From assembly GCA_937916465.1 (NCBI GenBank), contig CALFTK010000026.1, positions 1 through 48,943 of the forward strand: a stretch of DNA of 48,943 bases, written 5' to 3'. A program made the translations under genes and the position numbers. This document shows positions 9,004 through 17,182 of this stretch, piece by piece (the first letter of the stretch is position 1; each line of letters starts with the position of its first letter). This DNA comes from an uncultured Bacteroidales bacterium (GTDB lineage Bacteria > Bacteroidota > Bacteroidia > Bacteroidales > Bacteroidaceae). Under the pieces are notes generated by a model. The model did no database searches, had not been told where the DNA came from, and was given only the letters and a program-made list of their open reading frames with translations.

Positions 9004-10026
9004 ATGAAAAAAGGTATTTTACTTTTGGCAGTTGCTGCTTCTTTTGCAGCTTGTACACAGAACGAGGAAATTAACGATGCAATTTCCCAGCAGGAGATCA
9101 AATTTGATCAGGTATTGAACAAAACCACCAAGGCAGAGATTGTAGCACCTTCAGATTTAGCAACTCCTGGTTTCTCAGTGTTTGGTAAAAAAACACCAAA
9201 TGCAGATGGTGGTAATGAATTCTGGGTGTTTGGTAAAGAAACTGAAGCTAATGGTACTCAGGTAAGTAGTAGTGATGCCGGTACAAGTTGGAGCTATACC
9301 GGTACTCAGTATTGGGATAAGGTTGCTACATATAAATTCTATGCAGCAGCACCTTATAATAGTAATATTACATTTAATAAGACTTCAGGTCTGTTTACTT
9401 TCTCTAATGTAGCTTGGGGAACAGATGAATCTGTGGCTTATGATTATCTTATTGACCGTAATGGTGCAACTGTTAATGCAGCAGAAGATGCTATATCTAA
9501 TCCTGTAGGTTTTGAATTCCATCATGTGATGGCAAAAGTTGATTTTAAGGTTATGACAACTATTAATGACGTTAAAATAAATAAACTTGTTATGCAGGGT
9601 TGGAATGCGAACGAAGCAACATTTGCCCAGGTTACCGGTGTTGACAATCTAGATGAAACTTGGACTGTAATTGATTACTCAGAATGGAAAATGGAAGATG
9701 AAATTCTAGAAGGTGGTAATGTGACTGTTTCTTCAACATCAACTGAAATTACAAAGGGTGCAGAAGCACTTCCTTACGGTGAAACATATATAATGATTCC
9801 TCAGAATATTGCTGAATTGAAATTTATTGTTGATTATGAAATTGCAGGTGAACCTTTCATTAACCAGCCTGTAACATTGGAAAGTGTATGGGGTACTGAT
9901 TCACATATTACATATACATTGAATATTGGTGGTGGTGCAAATCCAATCAACTTTACAGTTAATTCTATTTGTGGCTTCTGTGTTAATCCTGGTACAGAAG
10001 ACCCAAAAGTTGATGTTGAACCATAA
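9004..10026 (+). CDS. Fimbrillin family lipoprotein 1
   Basis: This 340-aa precursor of a pilus subunit has a lipoprotein signal ending in SFAAC (Cys17). A Lys (K43 in NKTTKAE) lies where FimA/Mfa1-type precursors are cut by trypsin-like surface proteases to expose the assembly groove. Fimbrillin landmarks are the WSYTGTQYWD motif followed by YKFYAAAPY, and FEFHHVMAKVDFKV in the middle. The start is set at 9004, because the earlier ATG at 8914 adds a 30-residue Asn/Lys-rich stretch in front of an otherwise perfect signal peptide. It is the first of five fimbrillins in unit 1 and the least similar to its neighbours. Confidence 0.85.
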   Translation: MKKGILLLAVAASFAACTQNEEINDAISQQEIKFDQVLNKTTKAEIVAPSDLATPGFSVFGKKTPNADGGNEFWVFGKETEANGTQVSSSDAGTSWSYTGTQYWDKVATYKFYAAAPYNSNITFNKTSGLFTFSNVAWGTDESVAYDYLIDRNGATVNAAEDAISNPVGFEFHHVMAKVDFKVMTTINDVKINKLVMQGWNANEATFAQVTGVDNLDETWTVIDYSEWKMEDEILEGGNVTVSSTSTEITKGAEALPYGETYIMIPQNIAELKFIVDYEIAGEPFINQPVTLESVWGTDSHITYTLNIGGGANPINFTVNSICGFCVNPGTEDPKVDVEP

Positions 10027-10082
10027 TAAATTTAAGGAGACGAATTAAACAAAACCAAGAACTAAATTAAATTGATAGAATT

Positions 10083-11186
10083 ATGAAAAAGAGTTTTTTA
10101 TTATTGGCAACAGCAGCATTGTTTGCTGCATGTGCAAGTGATTCAGTTCGCGAAAATATAGCTGAAGATCAAGTGGAAATAGGTTTCTCAACCTATATCC
10201 AGAAGCCTGTTGCTTCTAAAGCAGACAATTCAACTGCAGAAACATTGAATAATCTTGAGGCATATCATCAGAACTTCGTTGTTAACGGTTTTAAGACTGT
10301 AGCTAATGCTGAAACTCAAGTATTCACAGACCAGTTGGTAACTTATAATTCAGCAGATGACAAAAAAGTGTGGGAATATTCACCAGTTAGCTATTGGGAT
10401 AAATCAGCATCAAAATATTCATTCTATGCAGCTGCTCCACAGACTGCAAGTTGGGGGTTTGATGAAGATGGTAAGTATTATACAATTTCTGGTTTTGTTG
10501 CTTCAGGTAAATCGTTGGCTTTAGCTACACTTGACGCTCCTAATGCAGCTGCAGTATTTGGTGCAGAAGATTTGATGATTGCAACAGATATTGATAATCA
10601 TACTACTTTTACAACAGAAGCTGTTAATTTTACATTCAACCATATCTTGTCAAGATTTAACATTGCTATCAGTACATCTATTACAGATGGTACAGTTACT
10701 TTGAAAAGTCTTACAGTAAATGGTATTGCAAACACCGGTAGCTTTGATGAGAGTGAGGAAGATGCAGCGCAAGCAGGTTCAACAGCTCGTTGGACAGCAT
10801 CAGGCTCTGCAACTCTTACAGCTGTAAAAGGTGAAGATAATGCAGAAGTTGTTGTAAATGCAAAAAAACAGTTTGTTTATCAGGGTTTGGTTATTCCACA
10901 AACTGCAGCTTATGAATCAATCAAATTAGATGGTACTTCAGAGGAAGCTGCACCTTATCTGCATATCCAGTACACTATTAAGACTGGTGAATCAAATGAG
11001 CAGTCATATAGCTATTATTACAACCTTGCAGGTCTTTTTGGTGCAACTGCAGAAACCCCTCTTGCATTCAATGAAGGTTGGCAGAATAACCTATATATTA
11101 CAATAGGTGCTGCTGCAATCAACTTTGATGCTCAGGTTTACGAATGGGCAACACAGACACCAGGAGGTAATTTAGTGGTTCAGTAA
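10083..11186 (+). CDS. Fimbrillin family lipoprotein 2
   Basis: This 367-aa protein has lipobox LFAAC (Cys17), putative processing Lys46 (VASKADN), the WEYSPVSYWD and YSFYAAAP motifs and FNHILSRFNIAI. It ends with the strand INFDAQVYEW, as expected for a donor-strand-type C-terminus. It is a close paralogue of the next gene; both start with CxSDSVRExIAE after the lipid Cys and share VEIGFSTY. Type V pilus subunits are exported as lipoproteins, processed, then polymerised by strand exchange. Whether this is the main shaft subunit cannot be told from sequence. Confidence 0.88.
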   Translation: MKKSFLLLATAALFAACASDSVRENIAEDQVEIGFSTYIQKPVASKADNSTAETLNNLEAYHQNFVVNGFKTVANAETQVFTDQLVTYNSADDKKVWEYSPVSYWDKSASKYSFYAAAPQTASWGFDEDGKYYTISGFVASGKSLALATLDAPNAAAVFGAEDLMIATDIDNHTTFTTEAVNFTFNHILSRFNIAISTSITDGTVTLKSLTVNGIANTGSFDESEEDAAQAGSTARWTASGSATLTAVKGEDNAEVVVNAKKQFVYQGLVIPQTAAYESIKLDGTSEEAAPYLHIQYTIKTGESNEQSYSYYYNLAGLFGATAETPLAFNEGWQNNLYITIGAAAINFDAQVYEWATQTPGGNLVVQ

Positions 11187-11207
11187 TATTTTATGAAACT
11201 GATAATT

Positions 11208-12290
11208 ATGAAAAAGAGCCTATTAATATTAGCAACTGTTGCTACTCTTACTGCATGCTCGAGCGATTCTGTTCGCGAGAGCATAGCAGAAGAGAGTGTT
11301 GAGATAGGTTTCTCAACTTATACTCAGAAAGCCGTTGGAACCAAAGCCGATAACTCTGTCGGCTTGGAACAGTACTATACAGATTTTACTGTATATGGCT
11401 GGAAGACCGTTAAGAATGAAGAGACCGGTGCGAATGAAGATCAGAAGGTTTTCAACGCTCAGTCTGTAAACTATGTGGAGAATTCAGATTCATGGACATA
11501 TTCACCAAAGAAGTTCTGGGATAAGGTTGCTTCAAAATATAATTTCTATGCAGCTGTTCCTGTAGGTGAAAATGGTTTTTCATTTGATGAGAATGCCAAA
11601 ATATTCAAACTTGATGCTTTTACTGCAACAGGTAAATCTCTTAATGTAGAAGAAGCTCAAAAGCCCAATGCATCTGCATCATTCAAAACTGTGGAGACCG
11701 ATTTCATGATTGCTGATGCAATAGAAAGGGATATGACTACACAGTCAGCTAAGGCACTTGTTGAATTTAAGTTCAAGCATATACTTTCGCGATTGAATAT
11801 TGGTGTTAAGTGCGATGGTCTTGAGGATAATCAGAAAATGACTTTAAACAGTCTGAAAATTGGTGGTGTAAAAAATTCAGCATCTTTCAGTGAAGATGGT
11901 CGTTGGACCAATATCAACAATGCTGTTGTTCTACAGAATGAGGGAGCGAATGGACTTTCTATTACAGCCGATAATCAGTTTGTATATCAAGGACTTTTAA
12001 TTCCACAAGAGGCAGCCTATGCAGTTGTTAGTTTGGATGGAACAGAAAAGGGAAATGCTCCATATCTATATATCAACTATTCAATAGATAGCGAGAATTT
12101 CTATGCATACTACAATCTGGCGGCTCTGTTTGGTGCTACTGACGGAGAATCTCTCATGTTTAATGAGGGCTATCAGAACAACTTGTATATTACAATAGGT
12201 GCATCTGCAATTGAATTTGATGCTGATGCATACGTATGGCAGGATAGTAAGGATGGTAATTTTGATATAGAAGAATCAATAAAAGAATAA
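11208..12290 (+). CDS. Fimbrillin family lipoprotein 3
   Basis: This 360-aa protein has lipobox LTAC (Cys17), putative processing Lys46 (VGTKADN), WTYSPKKFWD followed by YNFYAAVP, FKHILSRLNIGV and C-terminal IEFDADAYVW. It is a tandem duplicate of fimbrillin 2, 21 bases downstream of it. The start at 11208 is preferred to the ATG at 11193, because MKKSLLILA begins the signal peptide exactly as in the paralogue. It is followed by a 10-bp intercistronic hairpin (12298-12340) that could set a different expression level for the genes downstream. Confidence 0.88.
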   Translation: MKKSLLILATVATLTACSSDSVRESIAEESVEIGFSTYTQKAVGTKADNSVGLEQYYTDFTVYGWKTVKNEETGANEDQKVFNAQSVNYVENSDSWTYSPKKFWDKVASKYNFYAAVPVGENGFSFDENAKIFKLDAFTATGKSLNVEEAQKPNASASFKTVETDFMIADAIERDMTTQSAKALVEFKFKHILSRLNIGVKCDGLEDNQKMTLNSLKIGGVKNSASFSEDGRWTNINNAVVLQNEGANGLSITADNQFVYQGLLIPQEAAYAVVSLDGTEKGNAPYLYINYSIDSENFYAYYNLAALFGATDGESLMFNEGYQNNLYITIGASAIEFDADAYVWQDSKDGNFDIEESIKE

Positions 12291-12297
12291 ACAAAGC

Positions 12298-12340
12298 AAC
12301 TAAGGTGTGGAAGTGCGTGAGTTCCTACCGCACCTTGGTT
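12298..12340 (+). promoter_or_regulatory. Intercistronic hairpin between fimbrillins 3 and 4
   Basis: AACTAAGGTG (12298-12307) pairs with CACCTTGGTT (12331-12340), 10 bp with one G-U, and an inner GGAA/TTCC pair lies in the loop. No T-run follows, so it is more likely an RNA processing or stability element than a full terminator. Confidence 0.6.
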
Positions 12341-12383
12341 AAAGAAAACAATATTAACTATATAAATAATAATTAAAAGAACA

Positions 12384-13904
12384 ATGAAAAAGAGTTTGCA
12401 ATTAGTTGGTATGGCACTGCTTGTAGCAGGCTGCTCAGAGAGTGCTATGCTTGAAGGAATTAACGAAAACACTAAAGAGTATTCAAATCTGATTGAGTTC
12501 TCCAACGCTTTTGTTGAGAACCCAACACGTACATCATTAGGTGTGGGAATGTCATTCCCTGTAGGTGCGCAGATGGCAGTCTATGGATTCCAGAAGACAG
12601 GCGATGCAGTAGAAACTGTTTTCAACAACCAGATGGTTGAATGTACTGATAGCGAAGCAGGTGTATGGACCTACAGTCCTAAAAAGCCTTGGGTAAGTGA
12701 ATCAGAATATGATTTCTACGGTTTCTTCCCATACGCAGCAGAGGGACTCTACACATTTGATGCAGAAACCAAAATGATATCAGTAGAAAACTACACAGTG
12801 AAAGATGAAATTGCTGAACAGCAGGATTTGATGATTGCACAGCGCAATTATACCAATCCATTTAACACTGTTCACATGAACTTCAACCACATTCTTAGTA
12901 ATGTGAACTTTTATGCAAAGGTTGCTCCTAATGTTAATATGGAGGGTATCAGCAGTATTGATATTCTTACATTTGATGTAGAGCGTCTTGCAAACAAAGG
13001 TTCATATACTCAGACAGGTTGGGTTAACAATCATGAAGCTGCCGGTGCTTGGGAAGTAATAGAAGGTACTACTTACGATTTTCCGGGAGTAGGAACATCT
13101 ACAATGGCATTGACTAAAGAAAACCAAGCTATTGCAGTTGATATGCTTCTTATGCCTCAGACCCTCTTCTTCCACAATGATGCAGATGAAAAGGATCCTG
13201 TAATCAACATCACATACAAGATCTCTTACGAAGACAATACATCTGTAACAATGAGCAAGAGCCTGCGTTTGTCAAGCATTAAGGGCGTAAGCAAATCTTC
13301 TCCTGAAGCTCTGCCTATCTACGAATGGTTGCCAAACAACAAGTACAACTACGTTATGGCTATCAATCCTGAACTGACAACCCGTAAATGGGATGTTGAT
13401 TGGGATGGTTCTGATAATGGTGGCGATAAAGAGAAGAACGAAGGTTCTAACTATAATCCGGACGATCCAAACATCATTACCGTTTGGGAAGATGAAGATG
13501 GTAATGGTCAGATAGACGAAGGCGAAACCAAAGAGTATCCTGTAGCTTGGGAAGACATTGATGGTGACGGTAAACTGGAAGGTGGTATTGACCGTGACAA
13601 CGATGGCAAGATTGATGATGTTGACCAGGATGGTGGCAATGTAACAGTTCCTGTTGATCCTAATTCAACAAATAGCAATCCTACCGACGGTGATGCTAAT
13701 AACCCTGAAAATAAGGATGTTATTCTGGTTTACGTTGATACTGATGGTGATAATGTTCCTGATGATTGGCGTCAACTTGAGAAGGATCCTGAAACAGGTG
13801 AAATAGAACCTGGTAAGGAGTACGAAGAATCATTCATTGAATTCTCTGCCGAAGTTCTTGACTGGGTTGAAGAATACGATGTTAACTACGATATTGCAAA
13901 CTAA
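12384..13904 (+). CDS. Fimbrillin family lipoprotein 4 with Asp-rich Ca-loop insert
   Basis: This 506-aa protein has lipobox LVAGC (Cys17), putative processing Arg49 (NPTRTS), WTYSPKKPWV, YDFYGFFPY and FNHILSNVNFYA. It is about 140 residues longer than fimbrillins 2 and 3. The excess is an acidic segment at about residues 345-465 holding four calcium-loop-like units: DEDGNGQIDEGE, DIDGDGKLEGG, DRDNDGKIDD and DTDGDNVPDD. These resemble EF-hand/dockerin or thrombospondin type-3 loops (D-x-D-G-D/N-G pattern). After the insert the normal final strand motif resumes (IEFSAEVLDWVEEYDVNYDI), so the loops sit between the core and the last strand. The likely role is a Ca-stabilised stalk or accessory subunit, by inference. 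Confidence 0.85.
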   Translation: MKKSLQLVGMALLVAGCSESAMLEGINENTKEYSNLIEFSNAFVENPTRTSLGVGMSFPVGAQMAVYGFQKTGDAVETVFNNQMVECTDSEAGVWTYSPKKPWVSESEYDFYGFFPYAAEGLYTFDAETKMISVENYTVKDEIAEQQDLMIAQRNYTNPFNTVHMNFNHILSNVNFYAKVAPNVNMEGISSIDILTFDVERLANKGSYTQTGWVNNHEAAGAWEVIEGTTYDFPGVGTSTMALTKENQAIAVDMLLMPQTLFFHNDADEKDPVINITYKISYEDNTSVTMSKSLRLSSIKGVSKSSPEALPIYEWLPNNKYNYVMAINPELTTRKWDVDWDGSDNGGDKEKNEGSNYNPDDPNIITVWEDEDGNGQIDEGETKEYPVAWEDIDGDGKLEGGIDRDNDGKIDDVDQDGGNVTVPVDPNSTNSNPTDGDANNPENKDVILVYVDTDGDNVPDDWRQLEKDPETGEIEPGKEYEESFIEFSAEVLDWVEEYDVNYDIAN

Positions 13905-13928
13905 TTGTAATATCTGACAGATGAAATA

Positions 13929-13960
13929 GGCCGGAAGGGGTTGAATGTCTCCTTCCGGTC
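13929..13960 (+). promoter_or_regulatory. Intercistronic hairpin between fimbrillins 4 and 5
   Basis: GGCCGGAAGG (13929-13938) pairs with CCTTCCGGTC (13951-13960), 10 bp with one G-U and a 12-nt loop, followed by an A-rich stretch without a T-run. It lies immediately before the next start at 13977 and supports that start over a TTG inside the hairpin. Confidence 0.65.
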
Positions 13961-13976
13961 ACAAAGAAAAGATAGA

Positions 13977-15875
13977 ATGAAGGGATTTTGTAAAATATTG
14001 CTTCCTGTTTTAGGGCTCTTTGCAAGCTGTACTCCGGAAGAGGATTATGGCGCAAGCGGATTGGCTATAGATATGTCTGTACACGTACAAAAGACAAAAT
14101 CTATAACTAAGTCGGTTGCTGATTTGCAAAATTCCGGTATTGGAATATATGGTTATAAAGAACAACTATCTGATTCAGAAAAGAGGTTTATGGTTTTTGA
14201 AAATCAGAGATTAGAGTATTCAGGTAGTGCTTGGACTTATTCTCCAAAAAAGTATTGGGATACCCAAACGAAATATTCATTTATAGCATATGCTCCATTT
14301 GATGAAAATAATGTAGAGGTTCATGGCTATTCAAATATAACTATAAATGCTATTCAGCAGTGGCAAAATGCTGATAATACATCATCGAAAGACTATATAG
14401 TAGCATTGGCCGGCGATGCAGCAACCGAATATATAAAAGGTGGTGGAACTGTGAACCTAAATTTTCATCACATATTGGCAAATCTACAGATTACAGCATA
14501 TAAAGAAGGGGATGCGGCTTTTGAAATACACTCTATTTCAATAGGCGATAATATAGATAATCAGAGAGTACCGTCCGAAGGTACTTTGCGCAGTTATGTG
14601 CAGAATTTTAACGCTGAAAGAGCTGATGGTGAATTTAGTGAAGTGGAATTGAGTGGAAATCCTGTTTCGTTGTTTGCAGGTAATATGGCAGTTGAACAGG
14701 CTGCCAATGTAGTGGCGAATCTTTTGGTGGCTCCATTTACTGCAGGAGCAGATTTGCCACTGACAATTACCTATACTGAAAATGGTGCAGAAAAGAGTGC
14801 AGTAGTTAATTCCGGTATTACGGAATTTAAAAGCGATGCCGTATATACCGTAAACCTGAAATTCACTGCTACTTCAACCCCTGAAGGTCCTTCCGGTCCT
14901 GGCGTAGAAGCCGTAGTTGATGGATTTGCTATTGGTGATGGTGATTTTGATATATGTTTAGCTGTTGATGATAATGGTAAATTGTCAATCAGTAATATAA
15001 ATAGTGTGGAAACGTCTGCATTAATTTGGAATCGCGAATATTGCGAAGATGGTAGTGGTGAGTTCTATATGTCATGTATATATAATGGTAAGAAGTACTA
15101 TTTATCAGCAGATAATAATATAGATCGTCTTCTTGTTGCAACTGAAAATTTAAATGAGGCGTTGAAATTTCACATATTTCAGTACCCTAATAAGAATCCT
15201 AATCTGGCAACGTATATTGTAAGTGGTGATGTGAAATATGAATATTTGGTGCAGCATACTCAGGATGCAGATAAGCCTGTAAGGTTTTTCTTAGCTCAGG
15301 AAAAAGGTCGGGATGAAGGACAAATGATGAGTTATAATAGTATTGCTCCGTCTGAATTTACAAAACTTGCAGATTTTTGTATATGTAAAGTTGAAGATGG
15401 TTTTGCCGGCCCATTATTATATTTCCAGGAATATACTAATAATGGTTATGATTATCTGAATAGATGTTTGGATATTAATACGTCCACTTTGGAGTTTAAA
15501 ATAATGATGTCTCAGAAAGAATTTTCGTTGCTATCATATATTAAATATAATCAAAATTTGACGCATTACTATTATGAAGGTGCTGCAAATGTCAATACTC
15601 CTCCAGTTAATTATATAACTGAGTATAGCAACGATAATATAGAAAGTATTGAATGGACTGTTACTAAAACGGATGGAACCACATTTGATGATAATATAGT
15701 TCGTGTAGGTGTTTTGAATGGTTATTTTGGTAATGGTGGTAAATTAGAGTATTTATCATTATTGCCTACAGATACAGATGTTATTGTAAGTGCAACAGTG
15801 AATTTTAAAGATCAAACTCCTTCAAGGACAGCTGCCTACAGACTTACGCTGAAGGGAGCAGATAGCAGTAATTAG
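13977..15875 (+). CDS. Fimbrillin-type lipoprotein 5 with C-terminal lectin-like/Ig-like extension (putative tip adhesin)
   Basis: This 632-aa protein has lipobox GLFASC (Cys18), putative processing Lys45 (SITKSV), IGIYGYKEQL, WTYSPKKYWD, YSFIAYAPF and FHHILANLQITA in residues 1-310, a complete fimbrillin. The second half is unlike the other subunits. It has a segment with NGKKYYLSADNN resembling the ricin-like part of the 2447-aa protein (EGKKYYLAVNG), then IESIEWTVTKTDG and VIVSATVNFKD resembling the Ig-like module that follows there. A two-domain fimbrillin is the usual design of a tip adhesin that cannot be extended. It is the last gene of unit 1, before the terminator at 15968. Confidence 0.8.
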   Translation: MKGFCKILLPVLGLFASCTPEEDYGASGLAIDMSVHVQKTKSITKSVADLQNSGIGIYGYKEQLSDSEKRFMVFENQRLEYSGSAWTYSPKKYWDTQTKYSFIAYAPFDENNVEVHGYSNITINAIQQWQNADNTSSKDYIVALAGDAATEYIKGGGTVNLNFHHILANLQITAYKEGDAAFEIHSISIGDNIDNQRVPSEGTLRSYVQNFNAERADGEFSEVELSGNPVSLFAGNMAVEQAANVVANLLVAPFTAGADLPLTITYTENGAEKSAVVNSGITEFKSDAVYTVNLKFTATSTPEGPSGPGVEAVVDGFAIGDGDFDICLAVDDNGKLSISNINSVETSALIWNREYCEDGSGEFYMSCIYNGKKYYLSADNNIDRLLVATENLNEALKFHIFQYPNKNPNLATYIVSGDVKYEYLVQHTQDADKPVRFFLAQEKGRDEGQMMSYNSIAPSEFTKLADFCICKVEDGFAGPLLYFQEYTNNGYDYLNRCLDINTSTLEFKIMMSQKEFSLLSYIKYNQNLTHYYYEGAANVNTPPVNYITEYSNDNIESIEWTVTKTDGTTFDDNIVRVGVLNGYFGNGGKLEYLSLLPTDTDVIVSATVNFKDQTPSRTAAYRLTLKGADSSN

Positions 15876-15967
15876 AATTGTATGGGGGAAATAAGTTGCA
15901 GGTAGGCAGAAAATGTATATGAAATGAAGAAAGTGAATATTATAAATAATTTAGTTTTTGGTTGTTT

Positions 15968-16021
15968 CAAAGTGTGGTATTCTTCACTTATGGTGAAGAG
16001 TACTGCACTTTGATTTTTTTT
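15968..16021 (+). terminator. Strong intrinsic terminator ending fimbrial unit 1
   Basis: A 20-bp stem (15968-15987 with 15993-16012, four G-U pairs) has a 5-nt loop and is followed by a run of eight T. The 92 bases before it hold no gene. Confidence 0.9.
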
Positions 16022-16040
16022 AATTAAAAGAACAATTAGA

Positions 16041-16071
16041 TTTGTTGATGATTTTTTAATGTTTATTTTTG
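16041..16071 (+). promoter_or_regulatory. Promoter of fimbrial unit 2
   Basis: TTTG (16041-16044) and TATTTTTG (16064-16071) are separated by 19 nt, a full match to the Bacteroidetes sigma-ABfr consensus TTTG-N19-21-TAnnTTTG. It lies 20 bases after the terminator of unit 1. The spacer contains the 18-nt motif also found at 7380. Confidence 0.8.
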
Positions 16072-16165
16072 CAAATTATGTATTACATTGTTATGTAGTA
16101 AGGTATAAGTAAAAGATTTTGCCGAAAAACGCAACAGTTTTAAGAAAAGATGAATTACAGAATTG

Positions 16166-17182
16166 ATGCATAAATTGATTAAAATAGGAGTATATCCTCT
16201 ATTACTGATATTATTATCGGTAGTAGGGTGTAGGGGCGGTTCAGAGACTGTACTTGAAGGTGTGGCAATTGATATGGCTGCATCTGTAAGCCAATCAAAA
16301 GCCTTGATAGAGTCTGTAGGCAGTCTGCAACAGGTGTCAATAGGCATTTATGGTTACAAAGAACAACTAACCAATTCCGGTAACCGTTTTATGGTATTTG
16401 ATAATCAGATGTTGAATTATTCAGATGACGAAGGTTGGTCTTATTCTCCAAAAAGGTACTGGGATATGCAGACAAGATATTCTTTTATAGCATACGCTCC
16501 ATACACATCCAATATAACTTCAGACGGAACAAATAGTATTATAATATCTGATATACCACAATATCAGAACAGTAATGAATCTACAGCAAAAGATTATGTT
16601 GTGGCATTGAGTAACAATAGTGCAAAAATATACGTGGAAAACTATAACAAGACAGTAAATCTTGCATTTCATCATATTTTGGCCAATTTCCAGATTTGGG
16701 CTTATTATGAAGGTTTCGATACTGAATTCAAAATAACAGGGTTGTCTATAGGTACCGATACTGATGGTCAAAAGGTACCGTCAATTGATGCTCAGCGGAA
16801 TTATACCCAACAGTTTACGCAGGAACGAGCAAACGGAATATTTAATTCTGTTATTTGGAATGGAAACAGTGTTTCTCTACCCTTTAACGGATATATTGTA
16901 CCTAAAGAGACTGCTGCACAGGCTGCCAGTTTTCTGATTGTACCGTTTGTTGCAGATGCAAGCGGCAACAAGAAACTTCCTTTGACAATAGAATACACAA
17001 AGAATGGTGTAGCGCAGAAACCTGCAACTGTCAGCATAGGAATATCAGGTTTTGAGAGTGATAACAAATACCGGTTGGATTTGAAATTTGAATCAAAAGG
17101 TGCTGTAGTAGTGCCGGTGGATATACAGATAAAGAATTGGACCGAGACAGTGGTTGACCCATCGGATATACATAATTGGTAA
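16166..17182 (+). CDS. Fimbrillin family lipoprotein 6
   Basis: This 338-aa protein has lipobox SVVGC (Cys22), putative processing Lys45 (SQSKAL), IGIYGYKEQL, WSYSPKRYWD, YSFIAYAPY and FHHILANFQIWA. It is clearly the closest relative of the N-terminal half of fimbrillin 5, although an operon boundary separates the two genes. It ends with a DIQIKNWTETV strand and lacks the lectin-like extension. The start is the ATG at 16166; a TTG directly before it is unlikely. The stop codon shares one base with the next start (TAATG), so the two genes are translationally coupled. It is the first gene of unit 2. Confidence 0.85.
   Translation: MHKLIKIGVYPLLLILLSVVGCRGGSETVLEGVAIDMAASVSQSKALIESVGSLQQVSIGIYGYKEQLTNSGNRFMVFDNQMLNYSDDEGWSYSPKRYWDMQTRYSFIAYAPYTSNITSDGTNSIIISDIPQYQNSNESTAKDYVVALSNNSAKIYVENYNKTVNLAFHHILANFQIWAYYEGFDTEFKITGLSIGTDTDGQKVPSIDAQRNYTQQFTQERANGIFNSVIWNGNSVSLPFNGYIVPKETAAQAASFLIVPFVADASGNKKLPLTIEYTKNGVAQKPATVSIGISGFESDNKYRLDLKFESKGAVVVPVDIQIKNWTETVVDPSDIHNW

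Noticed and set aside
12173..12505. 110-codon minus-strand frame across the fimbrillin 3/4 junction
   Set aside because: It is antisense to two signal-peptide-coding regions and to the intercistronic hairpin, and its protein has no family features.
13441..13780. Asp-rich loops in fimbrillin 4 taken as a cellulosomal dockerin
   Set aside because: The loops lack the paired helix pattern of dockerins and lie inside a fimbrillin in a Bacteroidales context, where cellulosomes are not expected.
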